Origin: Gracilaria gracilis
Lineage: Eukaryota > Rhodophyta > Florideophyceae > Gracilariales > Gracilariaceae
Length of the DNA: 64,000 nucleotides
Assembly: GCA_030374805.1 (NCBI GenBank)
Contig: JARGSG010000189.1
Coordinates: 1,426,001-1,490,000, forward strand
Direction: 5' to 3'
The notes under the pieces were generated by a model. That model worked only from the letters and a program-made list of their open reading frames with translations, was not told where the DNA came from and searched no databases. This document shows positions 43,040-54,699 of the stretch, in pieces. Numbering within the stretch: position 1 is the first letter of the stretch; each line of letters begins with the position of its first letter. The translations under genes and the position numbers were made by a program.

Positions 43040-43990
43040 GACCATGCCACTGCGAAGAGGTATGGTTTACATAACTGCGGGGAAGCCTCTTCGGAAGACC
43101 CAAAGATCGATGCAGTTCTGTATGTCGCAAAGTACCAAAACACACCGGCCAAATTTGGCGTCTGTCGTCTCAAAGAGAGAGTTTGTTTTGCGCACAACAA
43201 CGAGGAAGGGTTTTGGGGGCTGGGGTCGTCTTGACTTAGGTTTCCTTGGCGGTCCTGCGCTAACAATTCCGTCACTCATCTTGGAGTGTAAAAGAGCGGA
43301 GTTCCATACTAAAAGAAGGCTGATCGGGTCACAGATTTGTTGAGGGTCGTAGCCATTGATGACGACAGGGTCCTTGAGGCTCTGGATGCTCATTTTATGA
43401 GTCCCCGTGGCGTGTCTGTCCGCATGTCGAGTCCGGGTAACCGTGGTCTGACTGAAAAGACCGGGCGGTATGAGCTTCATGGCGCTCGTATGTTGGTGGT
43501 TCGGACAGTTAACCTTTGTCTGCCGAACTCGGTCACGAATTCAATCGTGCGAGTTATTGGAGAGGAATATGCGAGAGAGAAGATGTACTCCGAAGTGTTG
43601 CTGGGTATTCTGTCGTTTGCAGGTGCAGCCAGAACGGCTATGCTACATGCAGACAGGGTGAAGTTGGGGCGCGTGCACTTCGACTTCCGCAAATATGGAG
43701 AGTACATCAAGTATCTCCTCATGCAGAAAGAGGGCGTTCACCTTATGCCGTTGAGAGCCAGGAACTTTTATCATGTGATCTGCGTTGACTGTGGCACAGG
43801 AGAAGTTCTTTTCTTGAGCGCCACCCTTTAAAGTTGTGTGACTTCGCTATAAATTTTGCGCTGGGGATCCTGCATTGTTTCACCGCATTCTTGAGATCCG
43901 ACACTTACGCACTGTACAGCGTCATGAAGGAGATGTGAAAAAGAAGAACAAGAGCTGCGCCACGAATCGTGCGAGGCGCGAAGCAAAGGC
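43040..43990 (+). pseudogene. Degraded ORF with HVICVDC motif, unrecognised
   Basis: Three adjoining plus-strand pieces look like one decayed protein. 43044-43343 has RLDLGFLGGPALTIPSLILE. The longest uninterrupted piece (43313-43831) has DDDRVLEALDAHFMSPRGVS and ends RNFYHVICVDCGTGEVLF. A basic tail near 43.85-43.99 kb reads HRILEIRHLRTVQRHEGDVK and then KKKNKSC..RARREAKANKGQ. The HVICVDC strand followed by an acidic turn recalls the catalytic-His strand of some cysteine peptidases, but no catalytic Cys was located, so that is only a guess. It ends directly before the copia fragment at 44.03 kb. Confidence 0.35.
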
Positions 43991-44029
43991 GAACAAGGGT
44001 CAATAGGGTGCCATTAGTAGAATTAACAA

Positions 44030-45960
44030 AAATTAAATGCTTTCCTTAAGAGTTCGTTATTGAATCTAGTAACTCTTTTGGCAGCTGGGCTTCGACCATT
44101 ATGCTATTCAAGTCCTTAAACATATGATAGTTTGTTTTGGTGAGGGCGTTAGCCAGGTTCCTGTGTCCTGGTATCCACTCTAGGGAGTTGATCTCCCGGG
44201 ATTCAAAGGAGTCACGGAGACGCGCCACTGTTGGGCAGAGACGAAAGTCCTTTTGTTCATGTAGTGTAGATATGTGCTGTAAAGCCCAAATGGATCTAAT
44301 AACACCTGGAAGTTTTGTCTCGAACCCTGGCCTTTGGGATGTATGAAGTACGGTACCGTTTCAGCCAGGTGGATGGCGCGGTCTGCTGTGTGAGCTGCGG
44401 CAAAATTTTCAGCTCGGGCAGATGAGAATGAAACTCAGTTCTGCTTGGAGATGAGCCAATCGAGAACGTGGAACACATGGAAATCTCTTGAGAAGAACGA
44501 CCGCCCGCAAAGGAACCCTGTCTGTCTGTAGGAGGTGTCACCTGAAGAGGCATCGCGAATTCCATTACTTCCGCTTTGAAGTGCGGGGAGACATCGGCTC
44601 AACAGGTGCTCTCTAGAGCAGAGTTGGCGATAGTGACTTCAAGTAAACCAGCGCTTGGTTGAGTTGTCTTATATGGGAGAACTTGAGATGAGAGACATTC
44701 TGTTGCAGCTTACTCGCTACAAAGGAGGCTTGTGGGAGAATGCCATGACATAGGAAGTTTAACTTCCCGGTCAGGGCTTGGAATCGACGTAGTTCTTCCA
44801 ACGTGCACTCACAGTAATGCTTCCTCGGGTTCTTGACTGAGTTCAATCGGCTTTATGGTCGAGGGAAACTCTTCCATGCCCAAGGAGACGCTATAGTCCA
44901 AGTGTTGCTTGATAAATAGGCCGTTGAAGACAATGTCGTGTCCTTCGTTAAACCAGCCCATCTCGAACTTCGAAGAGATTTGCTGCCGAAAACGCTCCAA
45001 GCTTTCGAGTTGTCTGGCAAATATCATGTCATCGATAACGTTGGCTAGTGCCAACACTAGTTCGTCGCCTTCCCACATTAGTAATACTTGTGGGATCCCA
45101 GGAACATCGACAAAGCCTATGTCGAGGAGCCATTCCTCCACGCAGAGTTTCCATAGCCGTCTGGAGTCTACTAGTCCATAGGCTGGGGCAAGTAGCTTCC
45201 AGACTTCGTCAGTGTAAGTGCTCCACCCACGTGGGGCCGTATGTATATGTCTCGCTTTAACTCTCCAGCTTGAAGGTGGCCTGAATTTACGTCCACAGAC
45301 TCAATAGGAAAATGGAACAAGGATGGTAAGGATAGGAGCGGGCGGATTGTAGAAAACTGCGCCGTCGAGGTGTCGGAGCCAAGGTCGTCTTTCCCGCAAT
45401 TCCTATTACCATGGGGGAGTAGGCGGCACTTCAGCTTCATGGTCTTTCCTTCACCGTCTTGTTTTACGACGAAGAAGTGGTGGAAGGAAATGAGGTTGTC
45501 ATCCCCGGGGATGGACCGAATGGGAACCGCCGGATATACTTGGGGATGGACCGAATGGGAACCAAGCGATATGCTCCCTTCTAACTGTAGCCTTTCTTCT
45601 CCTTTGCGATGGAGTCATCAAGTAGCCATCTTGGCGCATTTTGGAGCTTGTGCTCAGTAATTGGGTCATTGCCAAACTTTTCATAAAGCTGCCTCAAGAT
45701 GATTTGCTTGGTGGATGCTAAGGATGCCTTTGGAGGAAGAGGAGTTACGTATGAAGCCAGTTCGCCGATGTCTTTTGAAGGTATGTTCAAAGGACGAATA
45801 GCGGTTTCCCCGGCTAGATACGTAGAGCTGAGAGGATGGTCATCCCATTCTGAAAAGGCAGTATGCATCTTTTGGTCATCCTCGAGGACTAGTGGCTCCT
45901 CTGTTACTTGAACAAGCGGGTTTGTTTAGTTTGCTGGCTCTGTTTATTGCGCGACCATCT
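44030..45960 (-). mobile_element. Truncated Ty1/copia fragment, broken
   Basis: Carries reverse transcriptase and RNase H sequence only (for example LEWIPGHRNLANALTK and FGNDPITEHKLQNAPRWLL), closely related to the copia element at 7-12 kb. Gag, protease and integrase are missing. It abuts gypsy-type sequence near 45.96 kb. Several breaks; an old fossil. Confidence 0.8.
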
Positions 45961-45974
45961 GGCGAACTGATGTG

Positions 45975-46168
45975 AAAAATTACCCCAAGGGGTGCGAGAA
46001 CATGTAATCCGCGCTAGACAGAGGTACCTATATGGATCTGGAAAGAGGGTACAAGGTCTCCCTACATCATCTCAGGTTCATATCGCCGAGGGAACACCAA
46101 TCTTGTAAAAGGACAGTCCCGCTCAGTGAGAGCAAGAAAACACCGAGCAGTTAACGTAGAGGCCACCC
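45975..46168 (-). mobile_element. Fragment of the older gypsy element, left of the chromovirus
   Basis: Low-complexity-free sequence between the copia fragment and the 5' LTR. Because the chromovirus is flanked by a target duplication, this stretch was continuous with 57636 onwards before the insertion and probably belongs to the same older gypsy fossil. Confidence 0.4.
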
Positions 46169-46964
46169 TGAAGTGCAACGCCCTCCTTGAGGGATTCCCA
46201 TGACTTAGTTATTTCCGACATGTCGGCTGAGTTAATTATGACTACATACGATGGCCACGTTGGTGGATGGGACACGTGGGACACGGCAGAGTCCAAGAGG
46301 TTGGCACAGCATGGCTGGTAATTCTGCACCCTTTATGGGGGTATTCTAGATTATTATGGTATTTGCCGTACAGTACGGGAGGCGAGCTACACTACTTAGT
46401 GCGCCGGCAACTCTGCCGTCGCACCCAGTAAACCTCCTCCAACCAGGGTTTTGGCTCTAGACTGCTTCGCCTTCGGCGGTACTCAACTCCTCCTTGGAGG
46501 GATATCCCGTAGCCTACGGACTGTCTATCCTCTTTGCATTCCCTAAACGAACCCACTATTGGGAGCATTTACCAATCGCTTTCGCGTTCGCCCTTGTATA
46601 AGGTTTCCACCAGCTTTGCCGTATCCTTAACCACATCTTGTGGACTCCCCTTTTCCTTTTCTTTCCTTTCCCTTTTTCCCCTTGCTTTTGGGTGGTTACT
46701 CCGCCACTCGCAGCCTGTGCTGACACCGCGTCGCACTCGCCACACTGTGGACACTTCGCCTCCTTGGGGGATAACACACACACGCCGCTCACGCGGAATA
46801 CCTTCTTGTCTCACCTTCCTGCGCTCGTCGTGAAGGGTAACCTCGGCCTTACACCCCGATTTAGTCGTGTCATCCCTGGGAGGGTTCTGCTTGCTGTGCT
46901 ACCTCGTGTGAGGAAGATCCCGAACGTCTTCGTGGTTCTTTTCCCATTGGGGCATTGCACTACA
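46169..46964 (+). repeat. Chromovirus 5' LTR
   Basis: 796 bp, begins TGAAGTGCAACG and ends GCATTGCACTACA; same length as the 3' LTR. It is preceded by the duplication CACCC. Confidence 0.95.
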
Positions 46965-46967
46965 AAC

Positions 46968-46980
46968 TGGTCTCCCGACC
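46968..46980 (+). promoter_or_regulatory. Candidate primer-binding site
   Basis: TGGTCTCCCGACC lies three bases after the 5' LTR. It has the TGG start expected for pairing with a tRNA 3' CCA end. The tRNA is not identified. Confidence 0.45.
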
Positions 46981-47073
46981 AAGAAAATTGTTGGTGTGTT
47001 GCTTTCCCTCTTTGAGGTGCCTTATCTACTTTTCTGGAAGATTCCGTGTTTCTCCCGTTGAACGCCTCTTACC

Positions 47074-49135
47074 GATGTCTCGGAAGCCATCTCGTGCGGA
47101 GCCGGCAGTTACCCGCAGCCGCTCCCACGATGGTGGGGATGTTCCCGCTGATCGGGTGATTTCCAATATCCCGATTCGGGCTGGTTCAACCATCGCCGCG
47201 AAGGTTTCCTCTCGGACTTCGACCCGACACCGGGTACCCCAGGACCTTCCGTTGCCTCCGTTGGCCAACTCCAGAGGTGGAGCTGGCCCGGCTCCGGCCG
47301 TTGCTGGTGCACCGCCTGTGCCCCAATCAACTTCCGCTGCCGCGGCAATACAGCCCCGTCAGGGGGTCGCCAACACCTCCCAGGGGACTTTCCTGGAGGA
47401 CCAGGTACGCACCTTGCGTACCGCCCATAATGCCCTTGTAGGAGAATTTCGAGCCCTCCGTGAGGTGGTCGAGGGTACCTCTGCAGAGGATGTTGCTGAA
47501 GACCTCCGCGAATTGCGATCTGATGTCAACAAAATGTTGGATTGTTTGGGTTCGCCCACCGCGTTCGTTGCAGAGATTGAGGAGCGATTCAATCGCGTCC
47601 GCGCCCATCTGGAGACGTTGGAGCAAACCATAATAATGGATAAAGACTCTCCGGATGATCCGGTTGTTGCCGTGTCACAACGCGACCAGCGCGCTAGAAC
47701 AGGCAAAGGCCGCCGTAGGCGAAATTCCAAACGCTACAACGATCATTCGGATACACCGACCTCGTCGGATTCCAACCCGAGCCACTCGGATGGGTCTACT
47801 TCTTCAGACTCCGAGTCGGAGGATGGTCGCCGCGGGCGTTCTTCCCGCTCAAAGCGGTCTTCTGCCTCCGAGGGGGCGATCCGCTTCCGTACGAAGAGTA
47901 GAAGACACTCCGGACTCCGAGAATTGAAACCTACGAATAGGATGTATCGCAAGTTACTTTCGTACCGATACTATCGGTTGGAAGACTCCTCTCTGGAGCG
48001 TACACCTCGTGGAACGGGAAAAGTGAAGGATTGCATCAAGCGAATGCAGCTCACACTCCGAAACCAGACTTTTTCTGGAGACGACCCAATCCTGGTGTTA
48101 GATTTTCTTGCCCGCTTTGTCGCGGAAGCCGATATACGCGGGATGAACGAAGGACAAGCCTACGTGGCACTGCCGTACTTTTTACGGGGGGTGGCCGAAG
48201 ACCAGTATCACTCTGTAAGAGGTTCTACCAGAGCCTCCGAAGGAGGGGTGACGTGCTGGCCCGAAGCCGTCCAATACCTCTTGAGGTCGTACGCGACAAA
48301 TGACGCCATTCAGTCCGCGATCCTCGCTTTGAGGGATACACGTCAGCGCCCCGACGAGGTTGAAACCGATTATTCGGTACGCCTTAACAAGGCTTTCCAC
48401 CGCTGTGGTAATGTCTACCCTGCTGGGGAACGATGTACGATGTCCATCGATGGGCTGAGCCCAGCCATCAAGTCACTCGTTGCCCGACGTCGGGAGGACA
48501 AGCCGAGGATTACCTACCTCGAGTTGGTCTAAGCCGCACGTGCGGAGGGTGATGCAGTACGTGCTCGGGTTCCTCATTCGAGGTCGGAGTCCGCGAAAGC
48601 GCTGGTGATGGAGGACCGCTCCCCGTCGCTCTCGCTGGTAGCGGCTTAACACCCTCAACAGGGATATGACAACGTTCAGTTGGCGCACGGCGAAGTCCTC
48701 TCCGTACCGACTACGGAACCCCCGTCAACGACGGAGACCACGTTCGATACAGTGCTGGCAGACCCAGCGCTGTACACGGACAACCGTCGTGTGACGGCGC
48801 CTTCAATCCCATATTCGAATGGAGATACCCGTTTTCAACGGCCTGGGTGGAGGGACCCACGCCCTGTGGTTCGTTTCACCGGTATTCGGAAGGATAACCT
48901 GCAAGCAGGACTGTTGCGACTAATATGTCACCTGTGCTACACGCACGGTCACACATCGCCACAGTGCCTCTCTTTACTGAGGGAAATGGCTAAAGTAGTG
49001 TCGAACTACGAAGCCCTGACCCCAGAGGAGAAGCGCACAGTGCCCATCGCATCGTACTTGCGCGCGAAGTTGGACCTTTCGCATGCTCTCCCGCCTGCGC
49101 GGTCCGCTCCGATGAAGTCGGCTGCCCCCGCCTAG
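47074..49135 (+). pseudogene. gag: Chromovirus gag region (fossil)
   Basis: From MSRKPSRAEP. A coiled-coil segment (FRALREVVEGTSAEDVAEDL), a Ser/Asp/Arg-rich stretch, the retrotransposon-gag core (FSGDDPILVLDFLARFVAEA, YVALPYFLRGVAEDQYHS) and a CCHC zinc knuckle (CHLCYTHGHTSPQC) near 48.93 kb. Broken. Confidence 0.8.
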
Positions 49136-49245
49136 CAGGCGTACGTTCCAAACACCACTCACGTGGAAAACCCTCAGCGAGGAACTCAAGCCCTCGTTGT
49201 GGAGGAGCCTGAGCAGCCGCCGCAGGCGGAAGCCCAGGAAAACTA

Positions 49246-52200
49246 ATGAAAGGAGTCTCCCCTCAGGGAGAGGCGCCCTCAGAGTCGAGGTTGATGACGC
49301 CCGAGGCGTCGTTGCCTCGCTCCCCGGTGAAGATCCTGTCAAGGAGTGACACCGCTGACGCGGATTCAGAACACTTGGGTGTTCTGCGTCGACCGTGGAT
49401 ACGGGTAAAGAATAACCGGATCCCGGATAGAATTATGGTCATGGCCAAGCGAAACTATAAATTTTTCGCTGATCTTGGCCTCAACCCCCAATTTCTGGTA
49501 AGATTTCTAACTGTCCTGGACACAGGTGCTGGCCCGAACTTCTTCGTGGAGTCCGTATTGCCCCCGCTGGTGCGGTCTCGTATCCCCTCCGAAGCGGTCT
49601 CGAACGTCGCTGACGCGAATAACAACCCGTTATCAACGGTGGGAACCGTCGACTTGGTCGTCCGGTTGGGCACCTCTATGGTGAAGCTCCACTTCGTCGT
49701 TTGCCGTTCGTTGGCTGCGGCAGATATACTGGGATGCGATTACTGCGACAGGTTTGTCGAAGCAATCCGGCCCCGCCTCAGGCGTGTGGAACTCGGCGAC
49801 GGATCATCGGTACCGATTGTCCGTCGCCCACTTAAGCGCGCTTCACAGAAGCAAGTTCCGCTGCCTGCTGCGCAGGAACCATCGCCCGCCACGCGGGAGT
49901 CCACGAAGCTCCGCGTTGCCGCGTCGGTTACTATACCGCCGGAGTCCCAGGTTATGGTGAAGGTCAACTCCCGTCAACACGGCATTCGGGTCGTACAGCT
50001 CCTTTTCTCGTTGTACGAGAAGTGTCAACTCGCCGTTGCAAACAGGATTGTGCAGGTGCACCCGGATACTTCGTTTCGAATCTTGGTTGCCAACCTTGGC
50101 ACCAAGCCCCAGTATCTGGTAAGGAACCAAGTGATTGGATCAGTCACCCCGCACCTGCTCGCGATGCTCCCGACGCGGGTGACTGCTGCCGATGTTCTCC
50201 GATTGGTTACCTCCAAGGAGGGAGACAGTTCAGAGAACCCCGACGCTTCGTCTAAGGAGGGGGAGGACACCGCCGTTTCAACGGAGAAGTCACCGAATGA
50301 TTCGGATTTGCAACCTGTTTCCGACACAGGACAGCGTGGTCCCACAAGCTACGACCGGCTTGACCCGGTGAAGGCTCTCGAAGAGCTGGACCTCGGTCAT
50401 GTACCGGATTGCACCGCGATCGACTCCGTAAAATGCTACAGGAATTTACCACTATGTAGGATGGCTCTCTTGGAGAGATTAATGCTACGGACTACCGTAT
50501 CTACTTGTTGCCGAACGCGTGTCCGGTTGCGCAACCCCCGTACAGGGCAGGACCGAAAGCTCGGGAGGAGGAGCAGTTCCAAGTGTACAAGATGCTCCGC
50601 GCCGGGGTGATTGAACCCGCGCACTCACCCTGGGCTTCTCCAGTTGTACTGGCATTGAAGGCCGACGGCACGTGGCGATTTTGTATCGACTACCGCCGGC
50701 TCAACGCCGTAACTGTACGGGACAGCTACCCCATACCGATTATGGACGAGTGCATTGACTCGCTTGGCGATGCGACCGTGTTCACGACGTTGGATGCCAA
50801 TTGAGGATATTGGCAAGTACCCGTAAGGGAAAAGGACCGCGACAAGAGAGCGTTTGTCTGTCACTCTGGTTCCTACCGCTTCAAGCGGATGCCGTTTCGT
50901 TTAACCAACGCCCTAGCTACATTTCAACGAGCGGTCGATATCCTGCTCAACAGGTTCAAGTGGCGGTCGTGTTTGGTATATCTGGATGACATCATCGTCT
51001 TCTCAGATAACCTGGACGACCACCTCACCCACGTGCGAGAAGTCCTAACCGTGTTACAGGATGCTGTTATTACCCTCAAGCTGAGGAAATGTGAGTTCTT
51101 CACAGATACGATCAAGTATCTGGGACACGTGATCCGTCCTGGACGGCTGTCGATCGAGGAAGCTCGCGTCAAATCCCTCGTTGAGGCAAAGCAACCCCAT
51201 ACTCAGACGGAACTCCGGTCCTTTCTGGGGCTATTCAACGTCTATCGACGGTTCATTCCGAACTTTTCGGATATCGCGGCGCCGCTTAATGCGCTACTGC
51301 GTAAAGGACAGCCACCAAAACTGGAACCCTTAACGCCCGCGCAAGCGGATGCGTTCAACTTCTTAAAGGAGGCTGTCACGTCAGCACAAATCCTATCGTT
51401 ACCCAAATTGGGATTGCCGTACTCCGTGGACACGGACTCGAGCGACTACCAAGTCGGTTGCGCTCTTTTCCAAACCACCCCAGAGAGGGAACGGAAGCCA
51501 ATTGGTTATTGGCCGCGTTCGCTGAACGTTCACGAACGGAACTACTCTGTATCAGAGAAAGAGTGTCTCGCCGTTGTGTGGGCGCTTTCCACTCTCCGCC
51601 CCTATCTTATGGGTGTTCAGTTTACCGTATACACGGATCATTCCTCATTGAGGTGGTTGATGAATACCTCCGATCCATCGGGCCGCCTCATGCGGTGGAG
51701 ACTCCGCTTAGCGAAATACGACTTCACATTCATATATAAGAAGGGAGCGTTGAACACTCAGGCTGATGCGCTTTCGCGTCTACCCACTAGTCGGGAAGCC
51801 CTCGCAACCGAAGATGATGAAATCCTGTGCTTCGTCGTGGACGGAATAGAACCGGAAGATCCGGACTGGCCGGCAGATCCGGATATGGATGCTGACTTTG
51901 ACGAACTCCTCGCCTCTGGCGAGGGTGCCACTGAGAAACCCCCACCGGGGAATTTTGTTCCCAATACTCCAGATAAACCGGTAAGAGAGCAGTTCGGAGA
52001 CCTCTTTTGTGTAGGGATACGCGCCCGTCTTAACGATGGTGCAGTACTCCCTTTCGAAATGAACGACCGAGGATACCTCATAAGGACAGTTGAGGCAAAC
52101 CCACAAGTCGTGGTTCCGCATTCTCTGCAGTCGCGGGTGTTGCATTTAACGCACTACCCGAAGATCGGTGGTCACGCCGGAGGCCGGAAGCTTTTTCTCA

Positions 52201-53100
52201 ATCTGAGAAGGGACTCTTACTGGCCCGCCATGGCGGTGGATTGCTACGCCACGGTACGCTTCTGTACAGAATGTGCAAAGAACCGAGTTAAACTTCGGAA
52301 GAACAGCAAGGCACTGAAGCTTTCCCCTCCAGGGCACCGCTCGAGTTTGTCGCGATCGACATTCTCGGACCACTCCTCACAACGAGGCGGGGCAACAAGT
52401 TTTTACTTGTCATCACCGACCGCTTCTCGAAGCTGGTTCGGACAGTCCCTCTTCGGAGGATATCCGCCTTCACGGTGGCTAACGCGTTCGCTACCCATTG
52501 GGTATTTGCGTATGGACCTCCAGTGGAGTTGTTATCCGACAACGGAAAGCAGTTTGCGTCCAGGTTCTTCCAGGATGTGTGTCGCATCCTGGATGTAAAG
52601 AACCTGTTCACAACTACTTATCATCCCCAATGTAATGGGCAAGTCGAACGGTTTAACCGGAAAATGCTCGCATATCTGCGTTTGTACGTTGCTGACCATC
52701 AAAAGACTTGGGATCTGTACACTGATGCGATTACCTTCGCCTACAACACTCAGGCTCACCGGACTACCGGGGTATCGCCATTTGAGTTGGTACTATCCCG
52801 TTCGCCCCCGCCTGTGGCGTTGAAACCGCAAGCTACGCTTGGAACATTCCCATCCGTGGGCGACTACCGTAACAATTGGAAACAATGGCTAACCAAGTTG
52901 GTTCCCGCTACGCGGAAGTCTATCGAACGTGCCCAGGCCGCTTACAAGCGTGATTTTGACAACCGCTTACGGCGTTCTGACATTCCGCCAATCGCGGTCG
53001 GTAACTACATCTATGTACGAAAGAAGTACTATAACCCGGAACGGGAAAGGCGTCACAAACTCTCGCCACTGGCGGACGGCCCCTTCAGGGTGATCTCTAC
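49246..53100 (+). pseudogene. pol: Chromovirus pol region (fossil)
   Basis: Aspartic protease (LDTGAGPNFFVES, ~49.5 kb), RT (WRFCIDYRRLNAVTVRDSYP and the YLDDIIVFSD catalytic motif, 50.6-51.2 kb), RNase H (YSVDTDSSDYQVGCALF, YTDHSSLRWLMN, 51.4-51.8 kb), integrase zinc-binding HHCC and DDE core (VELLSDNGKQFAS, YHPQCNGQVERFNRK, 52.1-53.1 kb). Standard Ty3/gypsy order. Broken. Confidence 0.9.
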
Positions 53101-53109
53101 AACTACCGA

Positions 53110-54627
53110 CACTGTTGTGGTGAAGATGGGAGATACGCACGAGCGGTTATTCCGCGATCGAGTTGTCCTGGCCCTTCCACCCTTGTCGGAGGTAGCACTG
53201 GACAGTACTTCCGTTTCTACGGGTACAGCAACACCGGACAATCCGGGAACATCTGTGGTCGAACGACCATCAGTTCTACCACACCCCACCCGGGGCCTCT
53301 TAGATATTCCGATGTTATCGGAAACTCCGGCACAGCCGGGACACTCAGGCCTACATGGCCCAATGCCTTCTTCTTCTACCGTCTATGGTAGGATTATCAC
53401 CCGCCAAGCGGGACCCCCAACGCACCCCCCCTTGCTCCTTCTAAGGAGGGGGAGGGAAACAGCTGCTCCGATGGAGATTTTTTGCCGTCGCAACGGAATT
53501 CACGCCGTGAAGCACTGGGAGGTGCCGCAGAATCGCTGCCGCTCTCGCGGAACGACAGTCGAGCTGCAGTTCCAAGCCCCCCTCAGGGTGTGTCGTCCCC
53601 GAACGTCGACGAAACCTCCTTGAAGGCAGTTGAACCTGCATCGCAGTTGCCGCAGCACCTGGAGAACACCACCCTTTCCGGGAACGTTCGTAAGCACCGG
53701 TCAGTGGCGCCCTCCGGACGGGAGGACGCTGCGGCAGAGGAACCCAGCACTGGGAATGCAACACCTCGTGGCGAGGCAACTACTCCCATGCAGGGCAAGG
53801 CGCGCTTGCGCAGTCACACTCTGAGCGTCTCGGTAGAACCTGGCACTGCCAGCACGACACCGGCCGCTCCGGAGTTGGCACCCGTCTACGACGGCACACT
53901 ACGCCCGACCAAGTCGAAACCACCCCAAGTAACGGGCACAGCGCCGGCTGTACACGCCCCACACGGGAAGAGTGCTGTACACGCCTTACACGGGACTAGC
54001 ACAGCACACACCGGCTTACCGGAAATAGCCACCACACGCGGGGTTCCAAGCCAGCAGGGCACGGCGCAGCCGTTGAAGGGTCCACGCGCCAGGAAGGCGG
54101 ATCGGACTAGGGCAAATTCTAACCAACCATTGTTGAAGTCACGTGCCCGTAAGCGGGGGGACGCACCGCACGCGCCCCTTCCCGCTGAGCGCGGAGCACC
54201 CCCGCAGAGGGATACGACGACAACGTCATCGCCAAGGCGGATCGACCCACGCAGACTTGCAATACGGGGGGACTACCATCCAAGTGGGATACCAGCACCC
54301 TGTAGGGACGGCACCGATACCACCTTGGTGGGCCCCGACACCCTTTTGAGGGACATTGTCCCCCATGAAGGGACCGCTCCACGCGAAGTAACGAGAACAC
54401 GGCAAGGCCGGGAAGTTTACGTGCAGGAGTACGTCTTCGACCGAGTAATCGGGCATTCCTACGACGGGAACGGAGACCTGCTCTACTGCGTCCGTTGGTA
54501 TGGCTATGGCCCCGAAGGGGATACAGAGGAACCGATCGAACATCTCTCCCGATCACGGGTCGTACAGTATCACCGGCGCGCCGGCACCGCACTACCAGGC
54601 ACGCTGGAAAGAGCCCAAGTGAGATAA
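53110..54627 (+). pseudogene. pol: Long Pro/Thr linker and chromodomain (fossil)
   Basis: About 1.2 kb of Pro/Thr/Ser/Arg-rich sequence is unusually long between the integrase core and the chromodomain. The chromodomain near 54.41-54.59 kb reads YVQEYVFDRVIGHSYDGNG, LLYCVRWYGYGPEGDTEEP; in chromoviruses it steers integration to marked chromatin. Confidence 0.8.
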
Positions 54628-54699
54628 TTGTTAACCATCCAGGACGGGAGAAAAGAAGGAAGACCGAATAGAAGTATAATTGAAAAAAGACCGTCGAGG

